61,723 nucleotides of DNA from Gammaproteobacteria bacterium (GTDB taxonomy: Bacteria; Pseudomonadota; Gammaproteobacteria; Steroidobacterales; Woeseiaceae). Positions 27,349 through 36,004 of this stretch are shown in pieces. Numbering within the stretch: the stretch's first letter is position 1; each line of letters starts with the position of its first letter. Below the pieces are notes generated by a model. The model had not been told where the DNA came from and searched no databases. It was given only the letters and a program-made list of their open reading frames with translations. Made by a program: the position numbers and the translations under genes. The stretch lies in assembly GCA_009937525.1 (NCBI GenBank), contig JAACFE010000004.1, positions 1 through 61,723 of the forward strand, given 5' to 3'.

Positions 27349-27388
27349 GGTTACTCCTTGCTAACGAGTTGGACAGCCCGGCGTTGAC

Positions 27389-28414
27389 TCAGTTCCAGGG
27401 GCTTCGCGGAAGCCGTGACTCGAAACGGCGCCGCCAGCTCGCGGCGTCGACCTTCTCGAGCGCACTATCGATGTTATGCATGATGCGTTTCTGCAGCGGC
27501 TGCTTGATCTTGTAGCTGACGTGATAAAGGTCGCGCTCGGCGGCACGCTGCAGTAACAGTTCGTCGCTGGTCAGAATTTCGTCGGCCAGGCCGAGTTCGA
27601 GCGCGCGCATGCCGTACCAGTGCTCACCCGTGGCGACGGTCTCGAGGTCCAGGTCTGCCCGGTAACGGCTGACGGCCGCCTTGAACAGCGTGTGGACATC
27701 TTCGAGTTCCTCCCGAAGCTTGGCGCGGTCCTCGTCGGTGTTCTTGCCGAACATCGTCACGGTGCGCTTGTACTTGCCGGCCGAGATCTGCTCGAAATCG
27801 ACGCCGTGACTGTCGAGCAGGCGATTGAAATTGGGGATCTGTGCCAGGACGCCGATGGAACCCAGGATCGCAAACGGGGCCGCGTAGATCTTCGAGGCGA
27901 CGCAGGCCATCAGGTAACCACCACTCGCAGCGACCTTGTCGACGCAGACCACTAGCGGAATGTCCCGGTCCCGGATACGCGCGAGCTGCGAAGCGGCCAG
28001 TCCGTGCTCATGCACGATACCGCCGTGGTTTTCGAGTCGCACGATGACCTCGTCCTCGGGCGTCGCAGTGTCGAGCACGGCACTGACTTCCTCGCGCAGC
28101 GAGGACACCTCGCTGGCCTTGAGGTCGCCCTTGAAATCGATGACGAAGCTGCGCGGCCGGCTCGGCGCCTTGCCCTCGGCCTTCTGCTGCTTTTTATCCT
28201 GCTTCGCCTGTTTCTTCCGCTCGCCTTTCTTCATGACCGCGGAACGCAGCGCGGCGGCCGTCTCGCGGTACTTCTTGTTGAGGTTTTCGACCTCGAGGCC
28301 GTCCTGGCCCGCTTTGCGACCCGCAGCAGCACCCGCAGCGATTACGATCACGATCGCGACGACGATCGTCGCGACCTTCAGCAGGAACATTCCGTACTCG
28401 GCAAGAAACTCCAT
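27389..28414 (-). CDS. sohB: Signal peptide peptidase-like protease SohB
   Basis: 341 residues from ATG 28414 (E. coli SohB has 349). One N-terminal membrane helix (EYGMFLLKVATIVVAIVIVI), a charged linker (KKGERKKQAKQDKKQ), then the S49 protease domain: FVIDFKGDLKASEV, LENHGGIVHEHGLAA, catalytic Ser in VDKVAASGGYLMACVA, ILGSIGV and catalytic Lys in SAGKYKRTVTMFG. It acts in the periplasm from the inner membrane. Confidence 0.93.
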   Translation of the reverse strand: MEFLAEYGMFLLKVATIVVAIVIVIAAGAAAGRKAGQDGLEVENLNKKYRETAAALRSAVMKKGERKKQAKQDKKQQKAEGKAPSRPRSFVIDFKGDLKASEVSSLREEVSAVLDTATPEDEVIVRLENHGGIVHEHGLAASQLARIRDRDIPLVVCVDKVAASGGYLMACVASKIYAAPFAILGSIGVLAQIPNFNRLLDSHGVDFEQISAGKYKRTVTMFGKNTDEDRAKLREELEDVHTLFKAAVSRYRADLDLETVATGEHWYGMRALELGLADEILTSDELLLQRAAERDLYHVSYKIKQPLQKRIMHNIDSALEKVDAASWRRRFESRLPRSPWN

Positions 28415-28447
28415 GTTCGTGATATCCGTACCAGTACGCCGTCGCAA

Positions 28448-29455
28448 TCAGCCGGCGGCCAGGCCGACGTTGTTCTTCTGCAAGACCTGCTCGGCGCGGT
28501 AGCTCGAACGCACCATCGGACCCGCCACGACTTCGACGAAGCCGCGTTCGAGACCCTCCGCGCGGTAAGCCGCGAACTCGTCCGGAGTCACGTAGCGTTC
28601 GACCGCAAGGTGATAGGGCGTAGGCCGGAGGTATTGTCCGAGCGTCAGTATGTCGACCCCGGCTTCGCGCAGGTCGTCCATGGTTTTCATGATCTCGCTG
28701 TCGCGCTCGCCGAGGCCCAGCATGAGGCTGGTCTTCGTCAGGACCTCGGGGCGGTGCCGCCTGGCATGCCGGAGCACGTCGAGCGTCTGTTCGTAGCCGG
28801 CACGGGGATCACGGACAGGGTGCGTGAGGCGTTTCACCGTCTCGACGTTTTGCGCGAAGACATCCAGGCCCGACTCGACGACGACCTCGACGTGCCCGTG
28901 AACGCCGTTGAAATCGGGTGTCAGGGCTTCCACGGCCGTATTCGGGTTGCGCTTCTTGATCTCGCGAACGCAAGCGGCATAGTGTGCGGCGCCGCCGTCC
29001 GGCAGGTCATCGCGATCTACCGAAGTAATGACGACGTACTCGAGCCCCATGAGCTGCACCGCCCGACCCGTATTTGCAGGCTCCTCGGCATCGAGCCATC
29101 CTTTCGGGTTGCCCGTGTCGACCGCGCAGAAACGGCACGCCCGCGTGCAGACCGAGCCCAGCACCATGATCGTCGCCGTACCGGCATTCCAGCATTCGCC
29201 GATGTTGGGGCACATCGACTCTTCACAGACCGTGCTCAGCCGGTGCTCGTGGACGATGGCCCGCGTATTCGAATAACCCTTTCCCGACGGCATCTTCGCC
29301 CGCAGCCACTTCGGCTTCTGGCCATGCACAACGGGCTCGGCGTCGCGGCGCTGCTTCACGCCGTTCTTGATCGCCGAAAAACCCTCGTCCGTCTGGTACT
29401 TGCGGCCACTCTCAATGATGGGAATGCCGCGGAATTTTGTGTCGGTATTGCTCAT
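28448..29455 (-). CDS. lipA: Lipoyl synthase LipA
   Basis: 335 residues from ATG 29455, the usual length. A radical-SAM enzyme that adds two sulfurs to octanoyl groups of 2-oxoacid dehydrogenases and GcvH. Auxiliary cluster cysteines appear in [13 protein letters not shown], the radical-SAM CxxxCxxC in [15 protein letters not shown], and the C-terminal SSYRAEQ motif that binds the auxiliary cluster. [17 protein letters not shown] and TFNHN-like ETV regions are typical. lipB is not in the window. Confidence 0.96.
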   Translation of the reverse strand: MSNTDTKFRGIPIIESGRKYQTDEGFSAIKNGVKQRRDAEPVVHGQKPKWLRAKMPSGKGYSNTRAIVHEHRLSTVCEESMCPNIGECWNAGTATIMVLGSVCTRACRFCAVDTGNPKGWLDAEEPANTGRAVQLMGLEYVVITSVDRDDLPDGGAAHYAACVREIKKRNPNTAVEALTPDFNGVHGHVEVVVESGLDVFAQNVETVKRLTHPVRDPRAGYEQTLDVLRHARRHRPEVLTKTSLMLGLGERDSEIMKTMDDLREAGVDILTLGQYLRPTPYHLAVERYVTPDEFAAYRAEGLERGFVEVVAGPMVRSSYRAEQVLQKNNVGLAAG

Positions 29456-29556
29456 AAGTTCGCTTGCCGGCCAGAAACCGGACGCGCATTTTCTCACAAA
29501 TCGAGACGCGCGCCACTCCAATCACCTGCGGTTCGCGCGAATTCGGGCTTGTTCGG

Positions 29557-29633
29557 CCGGGCCGTGGGCGTTCCTCTCAGTCATGGCTCCCTTCGGTCCG
29601 CTTTACTTCCTTCGAAGAACGCCCACGGCCCGG
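29557..29633. repeat. Stem-capped conserved repeat, copy A
   Basis: CCGGGCCGTGGGCGTTC (29557-29573) pairs perfectly over 17 bases with 29617-29633. The 43-base loop carries the core that, on the minus strand, reads GGAAGTAAAGCG and ends in GAGCCATGA. Three further copies (29680, 34039, 34188) share the core, while their stems differ in sequence. This copy is on the minus strand and forms a head-to-head pair with copy B. Confidence 0.8.
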
Positions 29634-29679
29634 CCTCAAATGCTGCCAAAGATGCGCCGCAATGTCGGACAACCGGATT

Positions 29680-29762
29680 GCGGGCTGTCGGCGATGTTTT
29701 TTCGAGGAAGTAAAGCGCAGCGGAGCGAGCCATGACGAGAAAAAAGCATCGCCGCAGCCCGC
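29680..29762. repeat. Stem-capped conserved repeat, copy B
   Basis: Arms 29680-29704 (GCGGGCTGTCGGCGATG then T6CG) and 29736-29762 (CGAG, A6, GCATCGCCGCAGCCCGC) pair almost completely. The loop is the conserved core GAGGAAGTAAAGCGCAGCGG followed by AGCGAGCCATGA, on the plus strand. The 46 bases between copies A and B are not repeated elsewhere in the window. Nothing else is seen between lipA and the terminator at 29813. Confidence 0.8.
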
Positions 29763-29812
29763 CGGACGCCGAATGACAGGCTGCGAAATCAAATTTCGCT
29801 TGAAGGTCGGGC

Positions 29813-29837
29813 AAAAAAATCCCGGCCGAAGCCGGGA
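29813..29837 (-). terminator. Rho-independent terminator
   Basis: Read on the minus strand, TCCCGGC-TTCG-GCCGGGA is followed by seven T (29819-29813). A 7-base GC stem with a TTCG tetraloop and U-run is textbook. It lies 45 bases beyond the end of the 65-residue gene, the only upstream minus-strand gene before it. Confidence 0.9.
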
Positions 29838-29881
29838 GAGTCAGGGGGAATCCGTAGATTCTGAGAGCACGCCAGAAGTAA

Positions 29882-30079
29882 CTAGTGCAGTCTTGACCAG
29901 CTCAGCAGCTTCACCGAGCTCCTGTGCAGGTCGAAATTCCGGGCCAGTGCGGCCTCTATGTCGCGCGTATCCGTGTTGTGATCCATCGGCTGGCTCAGTT
30001 CCACCACGCCGCTGAATTCATTACCGTCACGGTACTGCGTGTCGGTCAGGATGAACTGTGTGTAGTACTTTGCGGACAT
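29882..30079 (-). CDS. Small hypothetical protein, 65 residues
   Basis: Begins MSAKYYTQFILTDTQYRDG and continues with a helical part (NTDTRDIEAALARNFDLH). It is soluble with no cysteine. I do not recognise a family. A strong terminator follows on the same strand, which supports a real single-gene transcript. Some small gammaproteobacterial proteins of this size have a similar beta-then-helix look, but I cannot name one. Confidence 0.6.
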   Translation of the reverse strand: MSAKYYTQFILTDTQYRDGNEFSGVVELSQPMDHNTDTRDIEAALARNFDLHRSSVKLLSWSRLH

Positions 30080-30396
30080 GGTTTCAGACTACGCCCGTCG
30101 TCCCCGATCGACTGTGAGCTACAGCACAAATTTCCTATCAGCAGAATTCCTCTGCGCAAATGGTGACGCCTATCACAGCCGAAAGTGGGCATCGATTCGC
30201 GGTGTTGCTTTGCAGCACGACAACGGATAGCCCTGCAATGACGATAAATCGAGCGTAAAATTCTGGAATTCTAGGAAAAATCAGCGAAAATCGGCGACGC
30301 GGTGCACAGTTTTGGGCCCGCGGCATATGTAATATCGAGCTGAAACTGCCATTCGCTTGGGCAGTTCTCCTCACGAACAAACCGGGGAACGACTCA
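30080..30396. other. 317-base divergent gap without a gene
   Basis: It separates the 65-residue gene (minus) from the OmpA-like gene (plus), so promoters for both must lie here. It is less GC-rich in its middle (around 30225-30285). I see an ATTCTGGAATTCTAGG stretch with partial symmetry and TAATAT at about 30330, but no promoter with acceptable spacing, no repeat of either family and no coding frame that looks real. Confidence 0.5.
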
Positions 30397-31863
30397 ATGA
30401 TCGCAATACCTTTGTTGCCACGGGCCCTGATTCTGGGCGTACTCGCGCTCGGAGCCGCATCGGCACTGGCACAGAACGAGCTGAGAAGCACTTTTTTCAG
30501 GGACGCGGATGCGGCCAAGGCCGCCGCCGACGCCGTCGACGCCGAATGGCTGGCACCGCGTACTTATGAGCGCGGAATGCGCGAGTACCGGGATGCCGAG
30601 CTGGCGCTGGAGCGTGGCCGCAACATCGAATACGTGCGTTCCAATGCCGCAGAAGCAGCAAATTATTTCACGGACGCCGCGAAGGCGGCCCAGCTTGCCA
30701 GGACCGCGCTGGCGCAGGCGCTGAAGAGCCGGCAGGATGCGGCGAACGCGCAGGCGCCGACACTGTCGCCGGACCTATGGGAAGATGCGCAGGACAAGTT
30801 CGGCGATGCGATTCGTTACCTCGAGGGTGGCAATCTGAAGAGCGCAAAGCGCCGCGAGGTCGAAGCGACCACGATTTACCGTGACGCGGAGCTCGTCGCG
30901 ATCAAGGCGCAGTACCTCGGTGAAACGCGCAAGCTGCTGACCGAAGCCGACCGGCGCCGTGTCGGCCGTTATGCTCCGATAACGCTGGGCAAGGCCAAGC
31001 AATTGCTTGCAGACGCCGAGCGCGAGCTCAACGAGAACCGTTACGACACCGACCTGCCGCGGAGTCTCGCCAAACAGGCGAACTACGAGGCGAAACACGC
31101 GATCTATCTGTCGGAAGTCGTTCTGAAGGTGCGCGACAAGGACCTGTCACCGGAGCAGCTGGTCCTGCTCTGGGAAGAGCAGTTCCGTGCCGTTGCCGGT
31201 GCCGCGGACGTGTTCCCCGACATGCAGGACGGACCGGAGCGCCTGACCGCGGAACTGGTCACCTACATCGAGAATCTGCGTAACGACAAGCAGGCACTCG
31301 AACAGGAAAACGCGGACAACCAGCTACGCCTCAACGACATGGAGGAGGAGCTGCGCGTCCTCGATGAGCGCCTCGGCGGCGCGACGGCGGAGCGGACCGC
31401 ACTCATCCAGCGCATCGAGGCCCAGGAGCGCATCAAGGAGCAGTTCGAACAGGTCGAGCGCATGTTCAGCAACGACGAGGCGCGAGTCTTCCGCCAGGGA
31501 AATACGATCATCATGCGTCTCGTCGGCCTGACGTTCGACAGCGGCTCCGCCCAATTGAAGCCCTCGAATTTCGATTTGCTGGCCAAGGTGGAGAAGGCCA
31601 TCGACGTGTTCCCCCGCAGCGAGCTGATAATCGAAGGGCACACCGACTCGCACGGTGGCGACGACTTCAATCAGAAGCTGTCGCAGGACCGCGCGGAATC
31701 GGTGCAGCAGTACATGATCAATGCGATGCGCATTCCGAGCTATCGTCTGATCGCAACCGGTTACGGCGAAACGCGCCCCGTCGCGAGCAACGAGACGGCG
31801 TCGGGCCGTGAGAAGAACCGCCGCATCGACATCGTCATCAAACCAAATCTCGACGCAAGCTGA
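30397..31863 (+). CDS. OmpA-family protein with DUF4398-like N-terminal region
   Basis: 488 residues with a signal peptide (LILGVLALGAASALA, cut about residue 25). A long helical region follows with repeats such as YRDAELALERGRNIEYVRSN and LTEADRRRVGRYAPITLGKA, then a coiled coil (LRNDKQALEQENADNQLRL). The C-terminal OmpA domain binds peptidoglycan: LTFDSGSAQLKPSNFDLL, IIEGHTDSHG, LSQDRAESVQQYM, GYGETRPVASNET and KNRRIDI. GGGGAA precedes ATG 30397 by 8 bases. Likely periplasmic or outer-membrane linked, tethering the envelope. Confidence 0.88.
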   Translation: MIAIPLLPRALILGVLALGAASALAQNELRSTFFRDADAAKAAADAVDAEWLAPRTYERGMREYRDAELALERGRNIEYVRSNAAEAANYFTDAAKAAQLARTALAQALKSRQDAANAQAPTLSPDLWEDAQDKFGDAIRYLEGGNLKSAKRREVEATTIYRDAELVAIKAQYLGETRKLLTEADRRRVGRYAPITLGKAKQLLADAERELNENRYDTDLPRSLAKQANYEAKHAIYLSEVVLKVRDKDLSPEQLVLLWEEQFRAVAGAADVFPDMQDGPERLTAELVTYIENLRNDKQALEQENADNQLRLNDMEEELRVLDERLGGATAERTALIQRIEAQERIKEQFEQVERMFSNDEARVFRQGNTIIMRLVGLTFDSGSAQLKPSNFDLLAKVEKAIDVFPRSELIIEGHTDSHGGDDFNQKLSQDRAESVQQYMINAMRIPSYRLIATGYGETRPVASNETASGREKNRRIDIVIKPNLDAS

Positions 31864-31866
31864 GGC

Positions 31867-32775
31867 CTAGGCAGTCGGTCGCTGTCGCCGCCACCAGTCG
31901 GCGACGACAGCCGCCGTCACCTTGTTGACCAGGTAGCCGTACTCCGCATGCACGTTTAGTTCGCCGTCGAGGCGGAAGAAATTGAATATTTCGATATCGT
32001 CGATATGCTCGATGAGCCCGAGCCTGACCATCTCGCCGAAGTCGTTTTTCAGATACGGGTTGACGGCCGTCATATCGCCCACGGCGGACAGGTTGACCCA
32101 GCGCCGGATGTTGTCCGGATAGCGTTCCGCTCCCGGCTTGTCGTGTCCGAGGATTCGCCGCTGCAGGTAGCCCTGGCCGAGCGGTGATCCCATGGTCAGG
32201 AGCAGATCGATGCGCAGCTTATCCCGAACGTCGCGACTCATCTCCCAGAGCGCGTCGTAGGCGATCACCGAGCCCATGCTGTGTGCTGCGAGAAGCACCG
32301 GCCTGCCCGCCTCCCACGCCGCACGCAGCGGCATCTTGAGCATCTCCCGCGTATGCATGGCGATGTCGTTCCTGTTGTGCACGTAGCGCATCAGGTCGCG
32401 GACGTGCAGCTCGACGCGCTCGTCGGCGAGATGCGGGATAAGGAACGGAAACAGGTTCCCGACGCGATAGAGCCAGCGCAGCAGGCGCTTGCCCGGGGAT
32501 GACGCCTCGACGATGTCCTGCTCGCTCGCATCCGGCCGGCCGAGCATTTCATCGATCGATTCCGCATCGAGCGCAAAATCGCGATACTCCCGATAGAAAT
32601 CGTAGGTCCAGGCGACCAGGTCGAAACTCCGATTGGCCTCGGAGAATTCCCTGGCAACCTCGGCATCATGACGCCTCAAGCCCTCCAGGAGGCAGCGCCG
32701 CAGCGCCTGCCGGTGTATTCCGGCCTCGGGCTTCGGCAGCAGACCCGGTACATACAGGATCAGCGGCCGGGTCAT
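31867..32775 (-). CDS. Alpha/beta hydrolase, lipase-like
   Basis: 302 residues from ATG 32775, which overlaps the upstream TGA as ATGA. LILYVPGLLPKPEAGI is the oxyanion strand, LLAAHSMGSVIAYDALWEM holds the nucleophile Ser, and LLTMGSPLGQGYLQRRIL follows as in DUF900- or lipase-like proteins that test for protein or lipid esters. A late His (VHAEYGYL) may complete the triad. The substrate is unknown. It ends 3 bases from the convergent OmpA-like gene. Confidence 0.75.
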   Translation of the reverse strand: MTRPLILYVPGLLPKPEAGIHRQALRRCLLEGLRRHDAEVAREFSEANRSFDLVAWTYDFYREYRDFALDAESIDEMLGRPDASEQDIVEASSPGKRLLRWLYRVGNLFPFLIPHLADERVELHVRDLMRYVHNRNDIAMHTREMLKMPLRAAWEAGRPVLLAAHSMGSVIAYDALWEMSRDVRDKLRIDLLLTMGSPLGQGYLQRRILGHDKPGAERYPDNIRRWVNLSAVGDMTAVNPYLKNDFGEMVRLGLIEHIDDIEIFNFFRLDGELNVHAEYGYLVNKVTAAVVADWWRRQRPTA

Positions 32776-33473
32776 GCGGGCCGTTCGGGCCCGGCCAGCA
32801 GCTCGTCGAGCTCCTGGAGATCGGCAACCGTCCGCTCCGGCGGCTCGAGGCTGCCCGGCCAATCGTGACCATTGCGGTTCAGCCAGACCGTCCGCAGGCC
32901 CGCCGAGCGCGCCCCGTCCACGTCGAACTCCGGATGGTCCCCGACATGCAGTGTCTCGTGAGCTGCTGCACCGCCGACACTGACTGCCGCATCGAAAATA
33001 GGCCTTGCCGGTTTGGCGGCGCCGGCAGAATGCGCGGACACGACGGCCTGGAAGAAGTGGTCGATGCCGATTCGCTCGAGTCTCGCGTTGCCGTTCGTCA
33101 CGGCGACGAGCGTATATCGGCTCGCAAGAGACTCGAGCGCCGGCCGCACCTCCGGGAATAACTCTAGCGTGTTGCGCTCCCGGTCAAAGACGTCGAATGC
33201 CTCGTCGACGAAATCGTCGCCGTAACCGGCGGCGACGCCCATGCGCGCGAGCACCCTGCAGCGAATGAACGTCAGGTCGTGCGACCGATCCGGGAACTCT
33301 GCAATGACCCGGGCTCGCAACTCGACGATGTCCTCGGGCTGGTGCATGTCGACAATCCGCGGGTATCGTTCCGCGAGCCAGTCGTGCAATCGCTTCTCCG
33401 CGCGCCGGATAACGGGCGTGATATCCCACAGTGTGTCATCGAGATCGAGAGTAATCGTGCGAATGCCGTTCAC
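32772..33473 (-). CDS. HAD phosphatase, YigB-like
   Basis: 233 residues from GTG 33473. ITLDLDDTLWDITPVIRRAE is HAD motif I, LVAVTNGNARLERIG motif II, and LHVGDHPEFDVDGARSAGL motif IV. The layout follows E. coli YigB, one of the phosphatases that act on the riboflavin intermediate 5-amino-6-(5-phosphoribitylamino)uracil. The enzyme family is promiscuous, so that role is inferred. Longer upstream starts exist but would run into the divergent gloA leader. Confidence 0.8.
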   Translation of the reverse strand: MNGIRTITLDLDDTLWDITPVIRRAEKRLHDWLAERYPRIVDMHQPEDIVELRARVIAEFPDRSHDLTFIRCRVLARMGVAAGYGDDFVDEAFDVFDRERNTLELFPEVRPALESLASRYTLVAVTNGNARLERIGIDHFFQAVVSAHSAGAAKPARPIFDAAVSVGGAAAHETLHVGDHPEFDVDGARSAGLRTVWLNRNGHDWPGSLEPPERTVADLQELDELLAGPERPA

Positions 33474-33546
33474 GTATTGCTCGAAACGCCGCAATGGACG
33501 ACCATTGTGATCTGTTTCAACAAAGCTCTGCAACCGGGACAAATCC

Positions 33547-33966
33547 ATGAAATACCTGCACACGATGGTGCGCGTCAGCGACGTGGACGAGTCGCTGGAT
33601 TTCTACTGTAACAAGCTAGGACTCGTCGAACTGAAGCGTTACGACAACGAGAAGGGCCGCTTCACGCTGATCTTCCTCGCCGCGCCCGGCGATGAAGACG
33701 CCCAGGTCGAGCTCACGCATAACTGGGATCCGGAAGATTATGGTGAAGGACGGAACTTCGGCCACCTTGCCTACCGTGTCGATGACATCTACGCGCTTTG
33801 CCGGAAGCTCATGGACGCCGGCGTGACCATCAGCCGACCGCCGCGCGATGGCCACATGGCGTTCGTGCGTTCCCCCGACAACATCTCGATCGAACTCCTG
33901 CAGAAAGGCGACGCGCTGCCGCCGCAGGAACCCTGGGCGTCGATGCCAAACTCCGGCCACTGGTAA
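33547..33966 (+). CDS. gloA: Lactoylglutathione lyase (glyoxalase I)
   Basis: 139 residues. It isomerises the hemithioacetal of methylglyoxal and glutathione to lactoylglutathione. MKYLHTMVRVSDVDESLDFY carries metal ligand His5; QVELTHNWDPEDYGEGRNFGH-like central part and SIELLQKGDALPP supply the others. The length and motifs match proteobacterial GloA. It is divergent from the YigB-like gene and converges on batD across the composite repeat region. Confidence 0.95.
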   Translation: MKYLHTMVRVSDVDESLDFYCNKLGLVELKRYDNEKGRFTLIFLAAPGDEDAQVELTHNWDPEDYGEGRNFGHLAYRVDDIYALCRKLMDAGVTISRPPRDGHMAFVRSPDNISIELLQKGDALPPQEPWASMPNSGHW

Positions 33967-34038
33967 CCGAACGACTCCGCTGGGACGGCGGGCGCGAAAC
34001 GCTTCCCGCCGCTTGATCCCGGCCGAGTTTTGGCACAG

Positions 34039-34120
34039 GCGGGCTACGGCGACGATTTTTCTCGTCATGGCTCGCTGCGCTGCGCTTTACTTCCTCGAAA
34101 AACGTCGCCGGCAGCCCGCC
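34039..34120. repeat. Stem-capped conserved repeat, copy C
   Basis: Arms 34039-34064 (GCGGGCTACGGCGACG then T5CTCG) and 34095-34120 (CGAAAAACGTCGCCGGCAGC then CCGCC) pair along nearly their whole length. The loop holds the core on the minus strand (GAGGAAGTAAAGCGCAGCGC then AGCGAGCCATGA), almost identical to copy B. It forms a head-to-head pair with copy D, matching the A/B pair. Confidence 0.8.
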
Positions 34121-34124
34121 CTGC

Positions 34125-34172
34125 GTAGGAGCGCGCCTCGGCGCGCGATCGCGCTTCAAGAAGCGCTCCTAC
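34125..34172. repeat. REP-like repeat nested between copies C and D
   Basis: It runs from GTAGGAGCGCGCCTCGGCGC to CGCTTCAAGAAGCGCTCCTAC. It has the family ends and two hairpins (GCGCGCCTCGGCGCGC and GCGCTTCAAGAAGCGC). The second hairpin differs from the one at 2121 on both sides of its stem, so pairing is kept. Confidence 0.85.
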
Positions 34173-34187
34173 GGCAGTCCTGAGCGC

Positions 34188-34279
34188 GCAGGCCGGCCGG
34201 GGTGTTCCTCGACGGAAGTAAAGCGCAGGCGAGCGCAGCGAGCCAAGCCATGAGGGAGAGGAATCCCCCGGCGGCCTGC
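34188..34279. repeat. Stem-capped conserved repeat, copy D
   Basis: Arms 34188-34210 (GCAGGCCGGCCGGGGTGTTC then CTC) and 34257-34279 (GAGGAATCCCCCGGCGGCCT then GCC) pair with a few mismatches. The loop holds GGAAGTAAAGCGCAG on the plus strand and AGCGAGCC...GCCATGA, with about nine extra bases compared with copies B and C. Nothing coding is seen in the remaining gap between gloA and batD (33967-34327). Confidence 0.75.
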
Positions 34280-34327
34280 CGACTCCTCCGCCGGCATCAG
34301 GCGATGTTGTCGGGGGCCCGTGTTTGT

Positions 34328-36004
34328 TCAGGTCTGGGGCATCAGTGGCGGCAGCGGATCGCGGTCGGCGTCCTCATCGCTGTCGTCGAGCACGGCGAAG
34401 GAACGCAGCGACTTGGCGAGCGCCGGGCCGTCCCAGCTCTCCGTATTGCGCCCGTAGGCGGCGCGCGAGAGCCGGCTCAGTTCATCCGATAGCGGTGCCG
34501 ACACGCGCTGTGCAAGTGCACCGATACTGCGGGGCGCATCCGCCGGCCACTGCAGGCGTCCCCACTCCAGGAGCGCCTGTCGCACGGCGGCATCGTCTCC
34601 GTCGAGCGCCGCCCTGCGCGCGGCTTTCAGGTGCCGCGCCTGCTGTTTGTGCAGCGGTGGCGGCGCCGGCTCCCGCGGCGCTCGCTTCGGACGGGATGAC
34701 AGCCACCAGGCGCCGAGCGTCAGCAGCCACCCGGCACTGACCACCTGCGCAACGAGCCGCCACACATCGGAGCCCGTGGACACAAGGGCTGATGATTCCG
34801 GTTCTTCGACGGGCGTTGTCACCGCCGGCGCGGGATCGATCACGGGCGCCTCGTCGGACGACAATATGCCGACGCTGCGTTCAGGCAACTCGGCGACCTG
34901 CCACTCGGCCGCGTCGACGTCCCACCACGGCAGGCGCAGGGGCGGCAGCGTCACGATGCCGGTATCGACGCCGATGATCGCGTACTGGTCCTTGCGAATC
35001 CCGCGAATGCCGCCTGGCTCTATCTGCCGGCTGAGTTCCGGACGGTCCGGGTAAACGTTGACGCCCGTGACGTTCGGCGGCTCGATGGCCGGAATCTGCG
35101 TTTCCATCTGACCCAGCGCGCTGATCGTGATGACGCGCGTAATGGGCTCGCCCGCCTTGAGATCGTCGGGCTGCCGCGACCAGTTGTCCTCCAGCCGAAG
35201 GTCCCTGGCCGGCAACCACACGGCATCCGGAAAATCGGCCGGCGGCGCCGGTATCGGCAGGACCCGGATCGTCTGCGATTCCGATTCGAACACCTTGCGG
35301 CCGGTAATTCGGCCGTCGCGCAACACCCGCGCTTCGAAGCGTGCGGGCGATATCGTGACCTCGCCGCTCTCCTGGGGAAACACGGCGTAAACGCGCTCCA
35401 CGACGTTGTACGTTCGGCCGTTGAGGAGTGCATCGTAACTCCGTTCCTCGCCGGCCACTTCGATCAGCACCTCGGCGCCGCCGAACTCGGGATCGCGCAG
35501 AGCCGGCTGCCGCGTCGGCACGGCCCGATAGACCTTGATGCGATACAGCACCTGCGCCTGCACGTAAGACTCCGTGTAGTCGATCTCGCTGGTGATGAAC
35601 ACGTCGGCTTCGCCGGGCGGCGCATTGGTCGGCTGACGCACGTTGATGCGCAGCGGCTCGCTGCGCTCGGAGCCGACGATAACCGCCGGTATCACCAGCT
35701 CCCCGGTCCGCTTCGCCATGAGCTGGTAGGACCACGTGCGGCTGCGCGAGATCTCGCCGTTGATGATCATCGTATTGCTGAGCTGACTGCTCTGGCCGAC
35801 GTAGAAATCCTCGTGCAGTGCCGAGATGTCGGGTTGCAGGTCGATCTCGGTATCGACCACGACCTCGAGCATGAACGATTCGTTGAGGTCGATGGCATTA
35901 CGATCCACGCGGGCTTTTACGGCGGCCTGCGCCGTGCCGAAGGACACCAGCGCAGCAATGAGCACCAGCCACGCCGGACGCGTACCGGGCCTGCGCGACG
36001 TCAC
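34328..36004 (-). CDS. batD: BatD-like membrane protein of the Bat cluster
   Basis: 558 residues from GTG 36004, overlapping the preceding TGA as GTGA. Signal peptide (AWLVLIAALVSFGTAQA), then beta-sandwich repeats of BatD type (AVKARVDRNAIDLNESFML, LSNTMIINGEISRSRTWSY, VEVAGEE-like strands), one late membrane helix (LVAQVVSAGWLLTLGAWWL) and a cytoplasmic helical tail (RAALDGDDAAVRQALLEWG). Bat proteins are linked to stress or oxygen tolerance in Bacteroides, with unsettled mechanism. It is the last gene of the cluster. Confidence 0.85.
   Translation of the reverse strand: MTSRRPGTRPAWLVLIAALVSFGTAQAAVKARVDRNAIDLNESFMLEVVVDTEIDLQPDISALHEDFYVGQSSQLSNTMIINGEISRSRTWSYQLMAKRTGELVIPAVIVGSERSEPLRINVRQPTNAPPGEADVFITSEIDYTESYVQAQVLYRIKVYRAVPTRQPALRDPEFGGAEVLIEVAGEERSYDALLNGRTYNVVERVYAVFPQESGEVTISPARFEARVLRDGRITGRKVFESESQTIRVLPIPAPPADFPDAVWLPARDLRLEDNWSRQPDDLKAGEPITRVITISALGQMETQIPAIEPPNVTGVNVYPDRPELSRQIEPGGIRGIRKDQYAIIGVDTGIVTLPPLRLPWWDVDAAEWQVAELPERSVGILSSDEAPVIDPAPAVTTPVEEPESSALVSTGSDVWRLVAQVVSAGWLLTLGAWWLSSRPKRAPREPAPPPLHKQQARHLKAARRAALDGDDAAVRQALLEWGRLQWPADAPRSIGALAQRVSAPLSDELSRLSRAAYGRNTESWDGPALAKSLRSFAVLDDSDEDADRDPLPPLMPQT

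Noticed and set aside
29581-34110. A short peptide starting MA and containing LYFLEK seems encoded in three of the four stem-capped repeats
   Set aside because: Copy D has an insertion that shifts the frame and loses the LYFL part, while its stem pairing is kept. Conservation fits a nucleic-acid structure better than a peptide.
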